Below the pieces are notes generated by a model. That model was not told where the DNA came from. It made no database searches and saw only the letters and a program-made list of their open reading frames with translations. Positions 1-10,120 of a DNA stretch of 64,000 bases are shown here, piece by piece. Both the position numbers and the translations under genes were made by a program. Numbering within the stretch: position 1 is the first letter of the stretch; the number at the start of each line of letters is the position of its first letter. Origin of the DNA: Brachypterus glaber (Eukaryota; Arthropoda; Insecta; Coleoptera; Kateretidae); the NCBI GenBank assembly GCA_958510825.1, contig OY294048.1:34685026-34749025 (forward strand), given 5' to 3'.

Positions 1-686
1 TTTTTTTAAGATATATTTTTTATTTTCTTTTTGCTGAAATCCAAAAATTAAAAAAAAAATTAAAAAATAAAATGTTTTATTATTTTTATCTTTATAATTA
101 AAAACCTGACCTGATGGCTGGTTTTTGAGTTATAAGTCAAAAAACCGTAAAATTTAAATTTTATTTTTAAATAAACACGTCGAGAAAAATAATTTTAAAT
201 TGGTCAAAAAATGTTACAAACTATTTTTTTCCTAAAATGCATTGTTTTCAGGATATTGGCGTTTAAAGCAGTAAAACGTTTTTTAGGATATCTCACTTAT
301 TTATAACCCGATTTAAAAAAATTATATTTTAAATGAAAGCTTTAAACGCTCTATAAAAAATGCTATATACAGTTTTTTGTTAGAATATAACGTTTTAGAG
401 ATACAGATTTTCAAACTTAAATAAATTATGCAGGTGTATTAATGGTTCCTATTCACATGATTACTCAACTTTCCTTTTCATAACGTTTCAAATTAGTGCC
501 TAGTGTCGATGTTTTGAACAAGGTGCTTGCAACTGTTCATCTTATTTTATTAATAAATAAATGATTTGAAAAGTTGGAATATTAATTACTAATTTAGTAC
601 CTACCTTGTAGAGAAAATTAAGTTATCAAATTATTAACAATAATTATAGGTTTTAATATTAGCAGTGCAGATAAAATTTTACATAC
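1..686 (-). other. Probable intron 1 of GH35 locus A; no other feature seen
   Basis: AT-rich non-coding sequence lying downstream, on the minus strand, of a clean GTATGT splice donor at 686-681. I find no GH35 coding similarity here, so the next exon is probably beyond the left edge of the window. No transposon ends were recognised. Confidence 0.5.
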
Positions 687-1189
687 CTTGTAACATATCC
701 ATATAAACAGAATCAGAAGTCCTAAATGCAATATTCTCCTCTCTTAACAGCCATGCAGGGAACCCACCAAAATTATACTCGCGCAAATATAAGGCCCAGA
801 TCTTACAATAACAAACAAATCTTCCTCTTGGGCAATCCTTAAAAATTCCTCGAGATGCAAAAAGTCCTGCATTTCTGACCCCCCATCTCCAAAATCGTAG
901 ACTCCAGATTGGTATTCATGGAGATTCCATGGAATATATGTTTCCACAGTATTTAATCCAGCAGCTCTAATTTTCTTTAGCCTGTCTCTCCAATATGCTC
1001 TTGGTACTCGAAAATAGTGCATAGCACCACTGTATATCGATGCATTTTTGCCATTTATGTAAAATATGGCTGATTAGCAGACAATCCAGTTTTTATACCA
1101 TTTAAAGTAAAATATTCATAATTAGTTGGAAGATTTTGTGCCAAAACTATTGTTGTAGTAATACAGAATAATATAAAATTATAGAACAT
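687..1189 (-). pseudogene. GH35 beta-galactosidase-like locus A, 5' exon with two frameshifts
   Basis: First exon of a GH35 (GLB1-like) gene on the minus strand. It starts at ATG 1189 with a secretory leader (MFYNFILFCITTTIVLAQ), continues with [38 protein letters not shown] and YDFGDGGSE, then GPYICA and a remnant of the FGG-PAWLLR segment, and ends at a GTATGT donor (exon end 687). Two single-base losses break the frame: one near residue 45 just after PYFT, one just after GPYICA. Otherwise the codons are well preserved. The rest of the gene, including both catalytic glutamates, is outside the window. The donor position differs from every intron in loci C and D. Either this is a young pseudogene or the frameshifts are uncorrected sequencing indels; the damaged locus A' and an assembly gap lie close by. 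Confidence 0.75.
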
Positions 1190-1479
1190 GTTTTATACCT
1201 TTCTACTAAAATTAATTAAGCACTAATAAATTTTGACATTTTCAATTTTTACTTGAAGTATATTTTTTTAAGATTAAATATACTTAATTCGAACAACTTA
1301 GGAATTATCATTTCAATATCATTTTTTTGTCACAAACAGTGCACTTCAGTTGCAACATTAAAGGTCAAATTAATGGAAATTAGCTACACACATTGCCCCC
1401 CAATAAAAATAAGTTAAACTAGAAATACAAAAATAAAAAACGACCTTATAATTACTAACCATGCTCTTCATGGGCACTT
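1190..1479. other. Upstream region of locus A; nothing recognised
   Basis: AT-rich sequence 5' of the locus A start codon. It would hold the promoter if A is expressed. I see no repeat or convincing core promoter element. Confidence 0.4.
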
Positions 1480-1694
1480 TTAGTGGATATACGGCACCTG
1501 TTTACTTTAAATCCGGATCCAAGGCTAAGAGGTCACAGCTTAAAACTCAAGAAGAAAAGTTCAGAGCCAAGCCCCGCCAAAATGACTTAGGAAATAGAGT
1601 TTTCTATGAATGGAACAGTCTGCCAGAAATCATCATATCTGCCACCAATGTAAACACGTTTAAAAACTTGAACGACAATTTTAAAGCTAATTAA
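1480..1694 (+). mobile_element. LINE remnant: C-terminal tail of a reverse transcriptase ORF
   Basis: The open frame ends in NRVFYEWNSLPEII, then SATNVNTFKNLND and a stop. This matches the typical C-terminus of CR1/RTE-like ORF2 proteins, where an N-R-V/I...WNSLP...A-S-V-N-x-F-K pattern closes the protein. No reverse transcriptase core is present, so this is a 5'-truncated or decayed insertion about 300 bp upstream of locus A. The short length keeps confidence moderate. Confidence 0.55.
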
Positions 1695-2325
1695 GGTAAA
1701 TGTCCCAAATATCGGACACGACCCAATTATCGGACACTTTTTCACGTTTTTACAAAAAAAAAACAAGATATTTAAGCAATAAAATTAAAAAAATATTTTT
1801 AATTCGAAATTATGAACATATTTGAATCACAGCGTAAGTATCATTTGCCACTTACATCATAATTTTTAAGCTCTAATAACTAATAAACAGTCATGTGTCA
1901 GCAGTCACGAAATATATAGCCTTTTTCTAAGAAAGTAAGTAAGCCAACTTTTAACTGTAAAATAATATTTTTTTAACATTAGTTATTGTTACAATGTCTA
2001 TCAAACTCTTTCTTATTCATATATTGTACTTTATACCATTTAAACCATTTTTTGATGTTATTTTTAAGATATTTTTATATTAATATAATAATAATAACAA
2101 TATACTATTTTCGTATAAAACTTCTTCTTGCAGTTGTGTGTATAATGTTAGATTATTTGAATTTTTAATAACATAACGTCATCTAGGTCAGTTAGTGTCC
2201 CAATAATTATAATTGACTTCAAAAGACGTCTTTTGGTTTCCTTGATTGTGCGGAAGCCAACAACTTTCTTAGGGCGGCGCACGTGGCCGCGTTAGAAAAA
2301 AAACTATTTAATTTTGTATTAAACC
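1695..2325. other. Non-coding spacer between loci A and A'
   Basis: Holds short motifs such as ATCGGACAC near 1716 and 1732 and GTGTCCCAATAAT near 2195, which may be the ends of a small degenerate element. A GC-richer patch with the palindrome CAAAAGACGTCTTTTG lies near 2220. No gene is visible. Confidence 0.35.
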
Positions 2326-2550
2326 AAATAAGTTTATTTTGATTTAAAAAGTTTTGTTTAAAACTATTAAACCTATTCTTTCAAAAAATTAAATATAGGT
2401 TTATCAGAAAAAAATATTTTGTTGTATCCTTTAAAAAAAATAAGTTTATTTTTATTAAAAAGTTTTGTTTAAAACTATTAAAACCTATTCCTTCCACAAA
2501 ATTAAATATAGGGTTTATCAGAAAAAAATATTTTGTTGTGTCCTTTAAAA
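2326..2550. repeat. Tandem duplication of the 3' end of locus A'
   Basis: About 110 bp (AAATAAGTTTATTTT to TTTGTTGTATCCTTTAAA) occurs twice in tandem, at about 2326-2434 and 2436-2550. The second copy holds the last ~15 codons and stop of the GH35 fragment on the minus strand; the first is a non-coding duplicate beyond the stop. The copies differ mainly by small indels in homopolymers, so a true local duplication and an assembly artefact beside the N gap are both possible. Confidence 0.7.
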
Positions 2551-3045
2551 TTTTCCAAAACTACAATATTATTTTCTCCTTCTTTTAAAAAGGGTGCAGG
2601 TAAATATAATGATTGTTGTGGACCCAATTTCGAATATCTTCCCAAAACAAAACCATTTACTATAACTATACCATGTGTCCAAGGGGTCATATCAATAAAT
2701 GTATCAAATTTTTTGTCAATATTCAAAACTCCTTTATACAAGCACAATTGATTTCCTAACTGGTTTTTATCTGCATAAACTTTCCACTGAAGGGCGTTTG
2801 TCCATTTTTTGTAAACTCCAATGGAATAATCTCATAGTCTACTATTTCCTTGTTATTAATAAAAAATATTGTTCGATAATCCCTTATATTGATTAAACCA
2901 TTCTAAACGACCAAAATTAACTCGTCCCCATATTTTCTACTACTAAATCTATAGTTGCATTTTTTAATTCTTCTTCATTTAGCATTATTGTTCCATCTGT
3001 TAACCCTCCAATATCCAAATTTATTTAAATCTGATAAGGTTTCTA
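2502..3045 (-). pseudogene. GH35 locus A', decayed 3' end of a beta-galactosidase gene
   Basis: Minus-strand coding remnant of the C-terminal beta-sandwich part of a GH35 enzyme. Recognisable blocks in order: [42 protein letters not shown], then an intact stretch with DTFIDM, TPWTHGIVIVNGFVLGRYS, LGPQQSLYLPAPFLKEGENN and the stop at 2502. At least four frameshifts or stops separate the blocks upstream of about 2750. The 5' part should lie to the right but is replaced by the 200-N gap and then a LINE in the opposite orientation; no further exon turns up before gene B. It may have been truncated by the LINE insertion. The catalytic domain is absent, so no activity is expected. Confidence 0.8.
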
Positions 3046-3046
3046 A

Positions 3047-3246
3047 NNNNNNNNNNNNNNNNNNNNNNNNNNNNNNNNNNNNNNNNNNNNNNNNNNNNNN
3101 NNNNNNNNNNNNNNNNNNNNNNNNNNNNNNNNNNNNNNNNNNNNNNNNNNNNNNNNNNNNNNNNNNNNNNNNNNNNNNNNNNNNNNNNNNNNNNNNNNNN
3201 NNNNNNNNNNNNNNNNNNNNNNNNNNNNNNNNNNNNNNNNNNNNNN
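3047..3246. other. Assembly gap (200 N)
   Basis: Exactly 200 unknown bases, the size conventionally used for a gap of unknown length. It separates the A' remnant from the LINE, so the junction of the two cannot be read. Confidence 0.99.
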
Positions 3247-3371
3247 AAACTCTCACTTTATTTAAGGCTGTTCGTGAAGTAATGGATAAAAGTTGTTGGA
3301 CTCTAGGTGGCAAAATATATGTTTTTAGGAACAATGAAAAGTTAATTATAAACAATGAAAGTGAAATTTAG
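3247..3371 (+). pseudogene. LINE ORF1 C-terminus, partial
   Basis: The frame runs from the gap to a stop at 3371, with TLTLFKAVREVMDKSCWTL, GGKIYVFRNN and EKLIINNESEI. The pattern of an aromatic or leucine-rich helix, then a G-K-I-x-V/L-R segment, resembles the C-terminal domain of insect Jockey/CR1 ORF1 proteins (the part related to baculovirus FP proteins). ORF1 is an RNA-binding partner in retrotransposition. It lies about 215 bp upstream of ORF2, as expected. Confidence 0.5.
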
Positions 3372-3588
3372 TGCCAAATAGAGACAGGATAATATCTATT
3401 GAAATGGTCAGTACTTTAATCACATTTTCTTTTTAAAACGTGAATTTTTAAAGCATTGAAATGTAAAAATCAATTTTTACTTCTATTATTTACTCTTTTT
3501 CTTGAGTACTTAACTTAAGGGGGCACTTATTTTTTATAAAAAATTATTTTTTTTTAAATATGAGCGGGTCTAGTCTATAGGTAAACTT

Positions 3589-4347
3589 ATGGACACGGAC
3601 ATAGAGGGTATTGAAACCAAATTATTTGATGATGTAACTGAGGGTGCAAAGTTTATATCTAGCTTAAGGTATCTAAATATTTTAAATCTTAATATCAGAA
3701 GTTTAAATCACAACTTTAATGAATTTTTAGTTTATCTACAGGCCTTAAAATTCGAGAATATTGACATAATAATTTTAACGGAAACGTTTAACATTGACCA
3801 GGTAAATAATTTTTCTATTCCAAACTTTTCCATTTTTTATAATAACTCCCAATTTAATCGGAAACGATGGATGTGTAGTTTACATTAACAACTCAATCTC
3901 GGCAAATGTTTCTCAAATAAAAATTGAGCAATCAACTTTATTGAGGATTACGGGCAGGGTTGATAATGTTACGTTTGGTATAACTGCTTCCTATCGTCCC
4001 CCGTCAACAAACATGAAAACATACATTAAAAATATTAAATCTTATTTTACCGATTTACAAAAAATGAATTTTGAATTTTTTTGTGGGGATATAAATATTG
4101 ACCTCCTTAAATATTACGATGATGACGTAAACGACTATGTTGCTTTTCTGAACAATCATGGCCTATTTCCCTACATAAACAACACGCCAACTAGAGTTAA
4201 AAAACCAAATCTTACAGAAATAAGCCTTGTTGATCACATTTTTGTGGGTAACTATAACCATATAAATAAAAATAGTTTTAGTTTTTATCCTGCCATTTTT
4301 AAGGCAAATGTCTCAGACCACTATATTACTTTTTTTGTCTATTTCTA
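3589..4347 (+). pseudogene. LINE ORF2 endonuclease domain (AP endonuclease-like), frameshifted
   Basis: Two overlapping frames give one apurinic-like endonuclease that would nick target DNA for target-primed reverse transcription. Conserved blocks: LNLNIRSLNHNF (metal-binding N), IIILTETF (catalytic E), ITASYRPPSTN, FFCGDINID (catalytic D/N), LVDHIFVGN and the final SDHYITFF (catalytic D-H). The frame breaks near 3860, between FYNNSQFN and the NGNDGCVVYINN block, so the two halves lie in different frames. A second break follows SDH and disconnects the reverse transcriptase. Confidence 0.85.
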
Positions 4348-4824
4348 ATAATATTAAAAATGAAACTGAAAAAACAAATGAAAAAAACATTTCTAAAATT
4401 AATTATTCGATTCTAAAAGAAAAATTAAAAAAAAAATAATTTTGGGGATATTTACAAATGTAATGAATCTGAGAAAGCTTATAGTTTATTTATAAATATA
4501 ATACAGCAGAGTATTTCAGAAAGTAAAACCAACATTATTATTAGAAATGTTAACTGCAAACTTAAACCATGGATAACGACAGGTTTGGTTAAATCCATAA
4601 GGTATAGGGACTTGCTAAAAAAAAACTAAATCAAAATTTTACTGAAGAAGCACACAAAAAATTTAAAACATACAGAAATAAATTAAACAAATTAATTTTT
4701 GCTGCAAAAAATGATTATTAGAAATCCGAGTTAAATGATGCAAAAAATAATTATAAAAAAATATGGCAAGTAATTAATAGCGCTACAAACACATGCATTA
4801 ACAAAAAAACTGAGAAATACAATA
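4348..4824 (+). pseudogene. LINE ORF2 linker, degraded
   Basis: Between endonuclease and reverse transcriptase the frame is broken repeatedly, but the usual linker is readable in pieces, for example CKLKPWITTGLVKSIRYRD near 4556-4612, which matches the kPWiT-GL-SI-R motif preceding the palm domain in CR1/Jockey elements. Confidence 0.6.
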
Positions 4825-6549
4825 TTGTCGATGAAAAAAAAAGATCTAATAAGTTCCGATGTGTCTAAGGCAAACTATTTTAACAACTTTTTTATCAACG
4901 TGGGAGAAAATATGATTAAAAACATTAAAAAGCGCAATAAGCCAGGACCGGACCTAACCAAAAGTCAAAATCATGCCTTTTTCTTTGCAGAAATCTCAGA
5001 AATAGAATTAAACAGGCATATTTCAAGTTTAAAAAATAAGTCCGCTCCGGGTCCTGATGGATTGTCGACCAAGTTGATAAAAGAAATACAACCTATAATA
5101 GTTAAACCCTTATTGCATATTTTGAATATAATATTAAAAACGAATTGTATTCCCAAGGCCCTTAAGTGTTCTACGGTTATTCCAATATTTAAATCCGGTG
5201 ATAGGTCGCTTGTCACCAACTACCGCCCCATTTCGTTAGTCAACAACTTCGCCAAAATTATGGAAAAATGTATAAAATTCAGACTTGAAAACTTTTTGGA
5301 AAAACACAAAATTTTCTCAAATAAACAGTTTGGTTTTAGAAAAAATCTAAGCACAGAAGATGCAATTGTAGAAATGGTTAAGATGGTGACAAGCAGCCTA
5401 AACTCCAATCTCAAATGCCTTGTAGTTTTTCTCGACCTAGCCAAGGCATTCGACACAGTGGACCACAGGATACTTTTGCAGCGTTTTAGAAAACTGGGAG
5501 TACATGGTAATTTGCTAAAATTATTCGAAAATTATTTAACAGATAGGATTCAAAGAGTTAAAATCAATAACACACTTAGTGAATCTAAAGTAATAACAAG
5601 GGGCGTACCGCAAGGGACAGTCCTCGGCCCAATTTTATTTTTGATTTACATTAATTTTTTATATGAAGAAAAAGAAATAATTGACCACGTGCTTTCATAT
5701 GCTGATGACACTGCGGCAGTGTTTTGTGGTAAAAGCTGGGATGAAGTATATAAGTCAGCGCAAAAAGGTCTATCTAAAATAAAAGAATGGTTGGATGACA
5801 GCCTTCTCAGCTTTAATATAACCAAAACAAAATTTTTAACTTTAAGTTTAACAACCGCTGGTCAACCGCAAAAAGATTTTTTATATATTCACACAGAAGA
5901 CTGCTCAGATGAGCCTAACTGTGACTGCCCAACTATTAGTAGAACAAATGAAATTAAATATCTAGGAGTTACTATAGACCAACATTTAAAGTTTAAGGAA
6001 CACATCCAACAAACAATATTGAAGCTGAGAAGACTTCTTCCAAAGTTCTACGTCCTTAGAAACATATTAGACAACAAAAACTTATATATCACATACGATG
6101 CCTTGGCTGAGTCTATTTTGAGATACGGGATTCTAGTCTGGGGAAGCGCATTTGACACTACACTTAAGGGTCTTGAAGTAGTACAAAACTCAATTATAAA
6201 AATACTTCTTTTTAAAAATCGAATGTATTCTACGGATCTTCTCTATGAAAACGCTAATCTTCTTTCAGTTAAAAAACTTTTTATATATAAAGTTTGTCTC
6301 TGGATGCTTAAATTTATTCGTGATTTTGAACGCCCGCAACATAATTACCCAACCAGATTGCAGGAAGGTGACATAGTCAACTTACCCTTATTTCGGTCAA
6401 CGCAATTGCAAAGAAGCATGTTATTTTTTGGCCCTAAATTTTATAATATTATACCCTTAAACATTAAAAATCTAGAAAAAAATAAACAGAGGCTGGAATT
6501 GAAAAATTATATTAAGAAGACTAATAATTTTCTTGAGTTATTAGATTAA
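4825..6549 (+). CDS. LINE ORF2 reverse transcriptase region
   Basis: 574 residues of open frame with all main reverse transcriptase blocks: SAPGPDGLSTKLI (about residue 73), NYRPISLVN (132), FGFRKNLSTEDAI (169), FLDLAKAFDTVDH (202), GVPQGTVLGPILFLIYIN (260) and the catalytic SYADD (291-295), followed by thumb and C-terminal region. It would copy the element's RNA into DNA at the nicked target. The methionine at 4825 is only the first in the open stretch; the true protein would start upstream in the endonuclease region. The intact frame over 1.7 kb contrasts with the breaks upstream. Confidence 0.9.
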   Translation: MSMKKKDLISSDVSKANYFNNFFINVGENMIKNIKKRNKPGPDLTKSQNHAFFFAEISEIELNRHISSLKNKSAPGPDGLSTKLIKEIQPIIVKPLLHILNIILKTNCIPKALKCSTVIPIFKSGDRSLVTNYRPISLVNNFAKIMEKCIKFRLENFLEKHKIFSNKQFGFRKNLSTEDAIVEMVKMVTSSLNSNLKCLVVFLDLAKAFDTVDHRILLQRFRKLGVHGNLLKLFENYLTDRIQRVKINNTLSESKVITRGVPQGTVLGPILFLIYINFLYEEKEIIDHVLSYADDTAAVFCGKSWDEVYKSAQKGLSKIKEWLDDSLLSFNITKTKFLTLSLTTAGQPQKDFLYIHTEDCSDEPNCDCPTISRTNEIKYLGVTIDQHLKFKEHIQQTILKLRRLLPKFYVLRNILDNKNLYITYDALAESILRYGILVWGSAFDTTLKGLEVVQNSIIKILLFKNRMYSTDLLYENANLLSVKKLFIYKVCLWMLKFIRDFERPQHNYPTRLQEGDIVNLPLFRSTQLQRSMLFFGPKFYNIIPLNIKNLEKNKQRLELKNYIKKTNNFLELLD

Positions 6550-7121
6550 TATAATTATTACATAAATATAAAAAAATAAATATCATATGATTTAAATTTA
6601 ATTATTACGGTCCTGTATTTGTGCGAGTGTTTGTGCTTGTGGATAAATTAGATTAATTAATTTCACAATCTGATTTTTTTTTTCTGCTTTTATTTTAAAT
6701 ATATAAAGTATATGTCGTTTTTTTTTTACTTCAATTTAATCAAAGTATTCAACTTATATTACTTTGCCCCTTGGTAAATACAAATTAATTTGTTTTTTGG
6801 TAATTTATTTTTTTTTTATATAGTCGTTACTCGATAAGTTTTTACCAATTCGAATAATATTTTTGATCTTAAAGTTTTTATAGGAAATTAGTCATTTCGT
6901 ATATAAATTAAAATGAAATAAACTTCAATTTTTTACGCCGCAACACAAACCTTTGGTTTAGGCGGTAAATATTTACATTAACATTGGGGTTTTTTTTTAC
7001 TATGGAAATTAAGGAAAATGTTTATAATCTGTAAAATACGTTATTGGTTAAGAAAACCACTTTGTGAAAAAAACTGTATTTACTACTATAATCAATAAAC
7101 TTATCTTATCTTATCTTATTC
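6550..7121 (+). other. LINE 3' UTR and CTTAT-repeat tail
   Basis: AT-rich untranslated region after the ORF2 stop, closing in ATCAATAAACTTATC and further CTTAT units up to about 7121. Short tandem tails of this kind, rather than poly(A), are common at insect CR1/Jockey 3' ends, so this probably marks the 3' boundary. Confidence 0.6.
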
Positions 7122-7529
7122 CATTATATACTATTCACAGTAAATTGAACATTAAATTTTCCCAAAAAATAAAAAAATATATTATAGTATAAACGAAACT
7201 ATCGAATATAACATTGACCTAAAAATATGAAATATAAAAAAATTAAAAAAATTGTTTTATTTACTTACGAAAAATACATTTTTATTCTATTGTATCTAAA
7301 AGCGCCACTTTTTGTATGATAAACCTGTAGTGGATGTTAAAACTGTTGATTTGAATTCTAATCTCAAATTTATTATCAAAAATAAAAAAGTATTTATTAA
7401 TATATTACAATGCAATAAAAAATACATGGACAAATTTTTTTTTTAAGGCGATTACGTTTGCCAACTTCACTCTCCGAGCTCCGATGGCAATCTCCGTAAT
7501 CGCCCTAAAAACAGTACTTTTCGTCCTTA

Positions 7530-7990
7530 AAACCCCAATATACAAATTTTCACGAAAACTACCCCTCGCTCCTCAGTGGGTGGAGTTAGAATTTTTTTAT
7601 TTTCAGATTCACTTTCAGCAACCTCAAAAATCCCAGTTTACTAATTTTTGACGAAAACTAACCCCCGCTCCTCATGGGGTGGAGTTAGATTTTTTTTATT
7701 ATCCGATTTACTTTCTGCAACCTCAAAAACCCCAATATACTAATTTTCACGAAAACTACCCCACGCCCCTCAGAGGGTAGAATTAGAAAAAATTATTATC
7801 AGATTCAGTTTCGTCGTCGCCAAAAACCCCTATATTCCAATTTTAACGAAAATACTGAAAACATTTAAAAATATGTAGGGGGTACCCCGTGGGGGTGGAG
7901 TTAATTTTTTTTATTATTAGATTAGATCAATTTCAGCAACCTCAAAAACCCCTATATAGCAATTTTCAAATTTTTGTGAAAAATACTGTA
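7530..7990. repeat. Satellite-like tandem array, unit about 103 bp
   Basis: Four or more diverged units, each with AACCTCAAAAACCCCAATAT, then TTTTCACGAAAACTACC, a C-rich CGCTCCTCA / GGGGTGGAGTTAGA palindromic stretch and TTATTATCAGATTCACTTTC. The same unit reappears in cleaner form at 63765-64000, where it runs off the window. Confidence 0.85.
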
Positions 7991-8170
7991 TTTTCTCCAT
8001 TTACACCCCTTGGTAATACCTGTATACCAAATTTCAAGTCTTTAGCATAAAGCGTTCTTAAGTTATCGTGCACACAATATTGCCGGACAGACCGACCGGT
8101 AACCCGATACAGCTACAAGTTTTTTTTTTGCTCGAAATTAATTTATATCGACACAAAACGTCATAAAAGG
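7985..8170 (+). repeat. Dispersed repeat module ending in the GTTATCGTG...GGACAGACCGA motif
   Basis: Contains AGCATAAAGCGTTCTTAAG, TTATCGTG and CCGGACAGACCGACCGG, followed by a T-run. A matching module is at 44757-44999 and a shorter inverted relative near 58150-58230. It directly follows the satellite array, suggesting one composite element. Function unknown. Confidence 0.6.
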
Positions 8171-8454
8171 TAAAAATACGCAATAAAAAAATTTGAACAT
8201 TTTTGCAGGAATAGACTTTCCCGAAATTTTGGAAATTTTAAAAATGGAAAAGCAAACTACTATTTAGGTTAATAATTTGGATTATCTTTTTTGAAAAAAA
8301 AACATGATGAAAGAGGAGATAAGAATAAATTTTATATGGAAATGTTCGTAACTTGAAGGAAAAAGTTTTTGAAGAAAAATTAGAAAAGAAAAATTTAATT
8401 AAAATAAAACAATAAATAAATAAATTACCAAATATTACCAAGAATTTTAAGGGA
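8171..8454. other. AT-rich spacer, no feature seen
   Basis: Poly-A/T-rich sequence inside the interval bounded by the 19-bp direct repeat. No coding or repeat signal was recognised. Confidence 0.3.
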
Positions 8455-8650
8455 AATTACAGGAACGTATTCCTAACGTTTCTGGAACGTTCTATAATAA
8501 CCTTCCTGTAACGTTTTCTTGTAACCTTCCGGGAGTGTTACTCGAAGCGGATATTTTAATCTTCCTGGAACTTAAAGAACCTTTGAGGAACGTTTTTGAA
8601 ACTATCGAATATAACAATTGTTACATTCCCGGAATGTACCTGGTTGCCAC
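8455..8650. repeat. Short array of a GGAACGTTCC-like palindromic motif
   Basis: About ten degenerate copies of GGAACGTTCC or its halves (AGGAACGTATTCC, TGGAACGTTCT, CTTCCTGTAACGTT, CCCGGAATGTACC) are packed into roughly 190 bp, in both orientations. It belongs to the set of palindrome-kernel elements described in the findings. Confidence 0.55.
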
Positions 8651-8753
8651 CGTTTAAAATTATTATCCATAGGTAACTTGTGTTCTGAATAACTAATTTA
8701 ATTTTACTTTCTGATGGAATATTATGAATTTGATAAATTTATATAAATTATTA

Positions 8754-10120
8754 TACACGGTGTCCCACGGTAGACAAATCAGTCAAATTGTGGCGTTATT
8801 ATCAAAGCTATTAAAATATATTTTTTACCAGTCAATATAGACCTAGTTACCTTCAATTTACGCCAGAAAAAAGTGTTGTACTTTTTTCTGTTTTTAGGCT
8901 AGAGCAACAAACAGAATTTTTTTTTTGGATAATAACATTTTTTAACGCCAAAATTTAAAAAAAATAATATCATTTCTTTATCATATGATAGTTTTTTTTA
9001 CTAAAAACAATAGTTTTCTATTTAAATTTCTAATTTTAGAAAACGGTAAAAAAGTACATTATGGAATGACCCCGCTAATGTAAAAGAGAGGATGCTATGA
9101 AAATAAATGTTTGCAAATATGACGTTGATAAAAATAAATGTCAAATCTAATGTTGACAACTCCATTGCTTTTAAATGTAGATTCGTCACTAAACAAAATT
9201 TTGGTAGAAAAGTCCTCGTCATCCCCTGTTAATTCCAAAAGTTCATCACAAAATCGAACCCTATTTTCAAAATCCCTCCCATGTAACTCTTGATTAAGAC
9301 ATAATTTATACGGATGTAATTTAGAATTTTTTAATAACCCTACTAACTGATGTGCGTGATAAATGATGTTCCCTTGCGATTATCCTTGTAGACGTGTGGG
9401 GATCATTGATAACTGCTTCTTGAATTATAGTTATAGTTTCAGGATCTTTGGTTACTGGACTTTCGCAAACTTTTTTTATGTCCCTCACTCCTCCAGTATC
9501 CAAAAATAAATTAACAATTCTTCGTACGCTAAAGTAACTAATACTATCATCGGGGAACTTTTCTACTATTCTTCTCGTTGTTTCTCTTAAATTTCGAGCA
9601 CATTCTCCATAAGTTAAAATAATTTCTTTCTTTACTTCTAAAGTTATCATTTTGGCATTCAAAACTTGGTTTTATAAAAATCTTGCTTTGTTAATTTTTT
9701 GATTATAATGTAAAATCAAATTTGACATTTATTGTCATCATATACGACTTATTTAAAAAATTTAATTTCAAGGCATCCTACTCTTTTGCCATAGCGAGGT
9801 CATTCCATTATGCAATTGCCCTTTTTTAAGGTTTTATAAAATTAAGAATTTAAATCGAAAATTATTGTTTTTAGTGAAAAAAAACTATCATATAATAAAG
9901 AAAAATTGTTACTTTTTTTAATTTTGGCATTTGAAAGTATTGTTATGCTTTTAAAAGTGCATGTGTGGAGTTCTAGCTCAAAACCAAAAAGAGTAGAAAA
10001 CTTTTGTTTTGGGTCAATTGAAGATAATTAGGTCCATATTGACTGGTAAAAGTTTCATGTTGATATCTTTGTTAATAACGCCACAGTTTGACTGATTTGT
10101 CTACCGTGGGACACCGTGTA
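8754..10120 (-). mobile_element. Tc1/mariner (IS630)-superfamily element with ~310-bp inverted repeats
   Basis: The ends are TACACGGTGTCCCACGGTAG at 8754 and its exact reverse complement ending at 10120, flanked by TTA/TAA in keeping with TA insertion. Homology between the arms continues with about 80% identity for some 310 bp on each side (to about 9075 and from about 9790). The 0.7-kb interior holds a broken transposase remnant on the minus strand. The internally deleted, 1.37-kb form with long arms looks like a non-autonomous derivative. Confidence 0.85.
9150..9662 (-). pseudogene. Transposase remnant: helix-turn-helix domain plus start of catalytic domain
   Basis: The frame from 9662 to 9321 encodes two helix-turn-helix units (TYGECARNLRETTRRIVEKF; then PETITIIQEAVINDPHTSTR with ARE-HHLSRTSVSRVIK), the paired DNA-binding arrangement of insect mariner-like transposases. 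A one-base insertion after SRVIK shifts the frame. In the next frame NSKLHPYKLCLNQEL, FCDELLEL and ILFSDESTFKSNGVVN follow, the last holding the first catalytic aspartate of the DD(E/D) triad in its usual S/T-D-E-S/A-x-F context. The remaining two acidic residues are deleted, so no transposase is made. Confidence 0.8.

Larger units (their letters stand above)
3247..7121 (+). mobile_element. CR1/Jockey-type non-LTR retrotransposon, near full length but frameshifted
   Basis: The element reads left to right as the end of ORF1 (3247-3371), an ORF2 with AP-type endonuclease (about 3589-4347) and reverse transcriptase (4825-6549), a 3' UTR of about 0.55 kb, and a short CTTAT-repeat tail at 7096-7121. 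Its 5' end is lost in the gap. At least three frame breaks lie in ORF2 (near 3860, near 4350 and between 4430 and 4800), so it is inactive, but the long open reverse transcriptase frame suggests a fairly recent copy. Endonuclease type plus domain order place it in the CR1/Jockey group; the exact clade needs a tree. Confidence 0.88.
7195..8616. other. Segment bounded by a 19-bp direct repeat
   Basis: GAAACTATCGAATATAACA occurs at 7195-7213 and again, identically, at 8598-8616. A 19-bp exact repeat this close is far beyond chance and could be a target-site duplication made by a retroposon. The interval holds a satellite-like array, a conserved repeat module and an AT-rich stretch, but no open reading frame I recognise. 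Confidence 0.5.

Noticed and set aside
2955..3371. Open frames crossing the N gap
   Set aside because: Most residues are unknown bases; the real signals are the GH35 remnant on the left and the LINE ORF1 end on the right.
4971..5456. Minus-strand open frames opposite the reverse transcriptase
   Set aside because: Shadows of the plus-strand LINE ORF2, which has all the conserved motifs.
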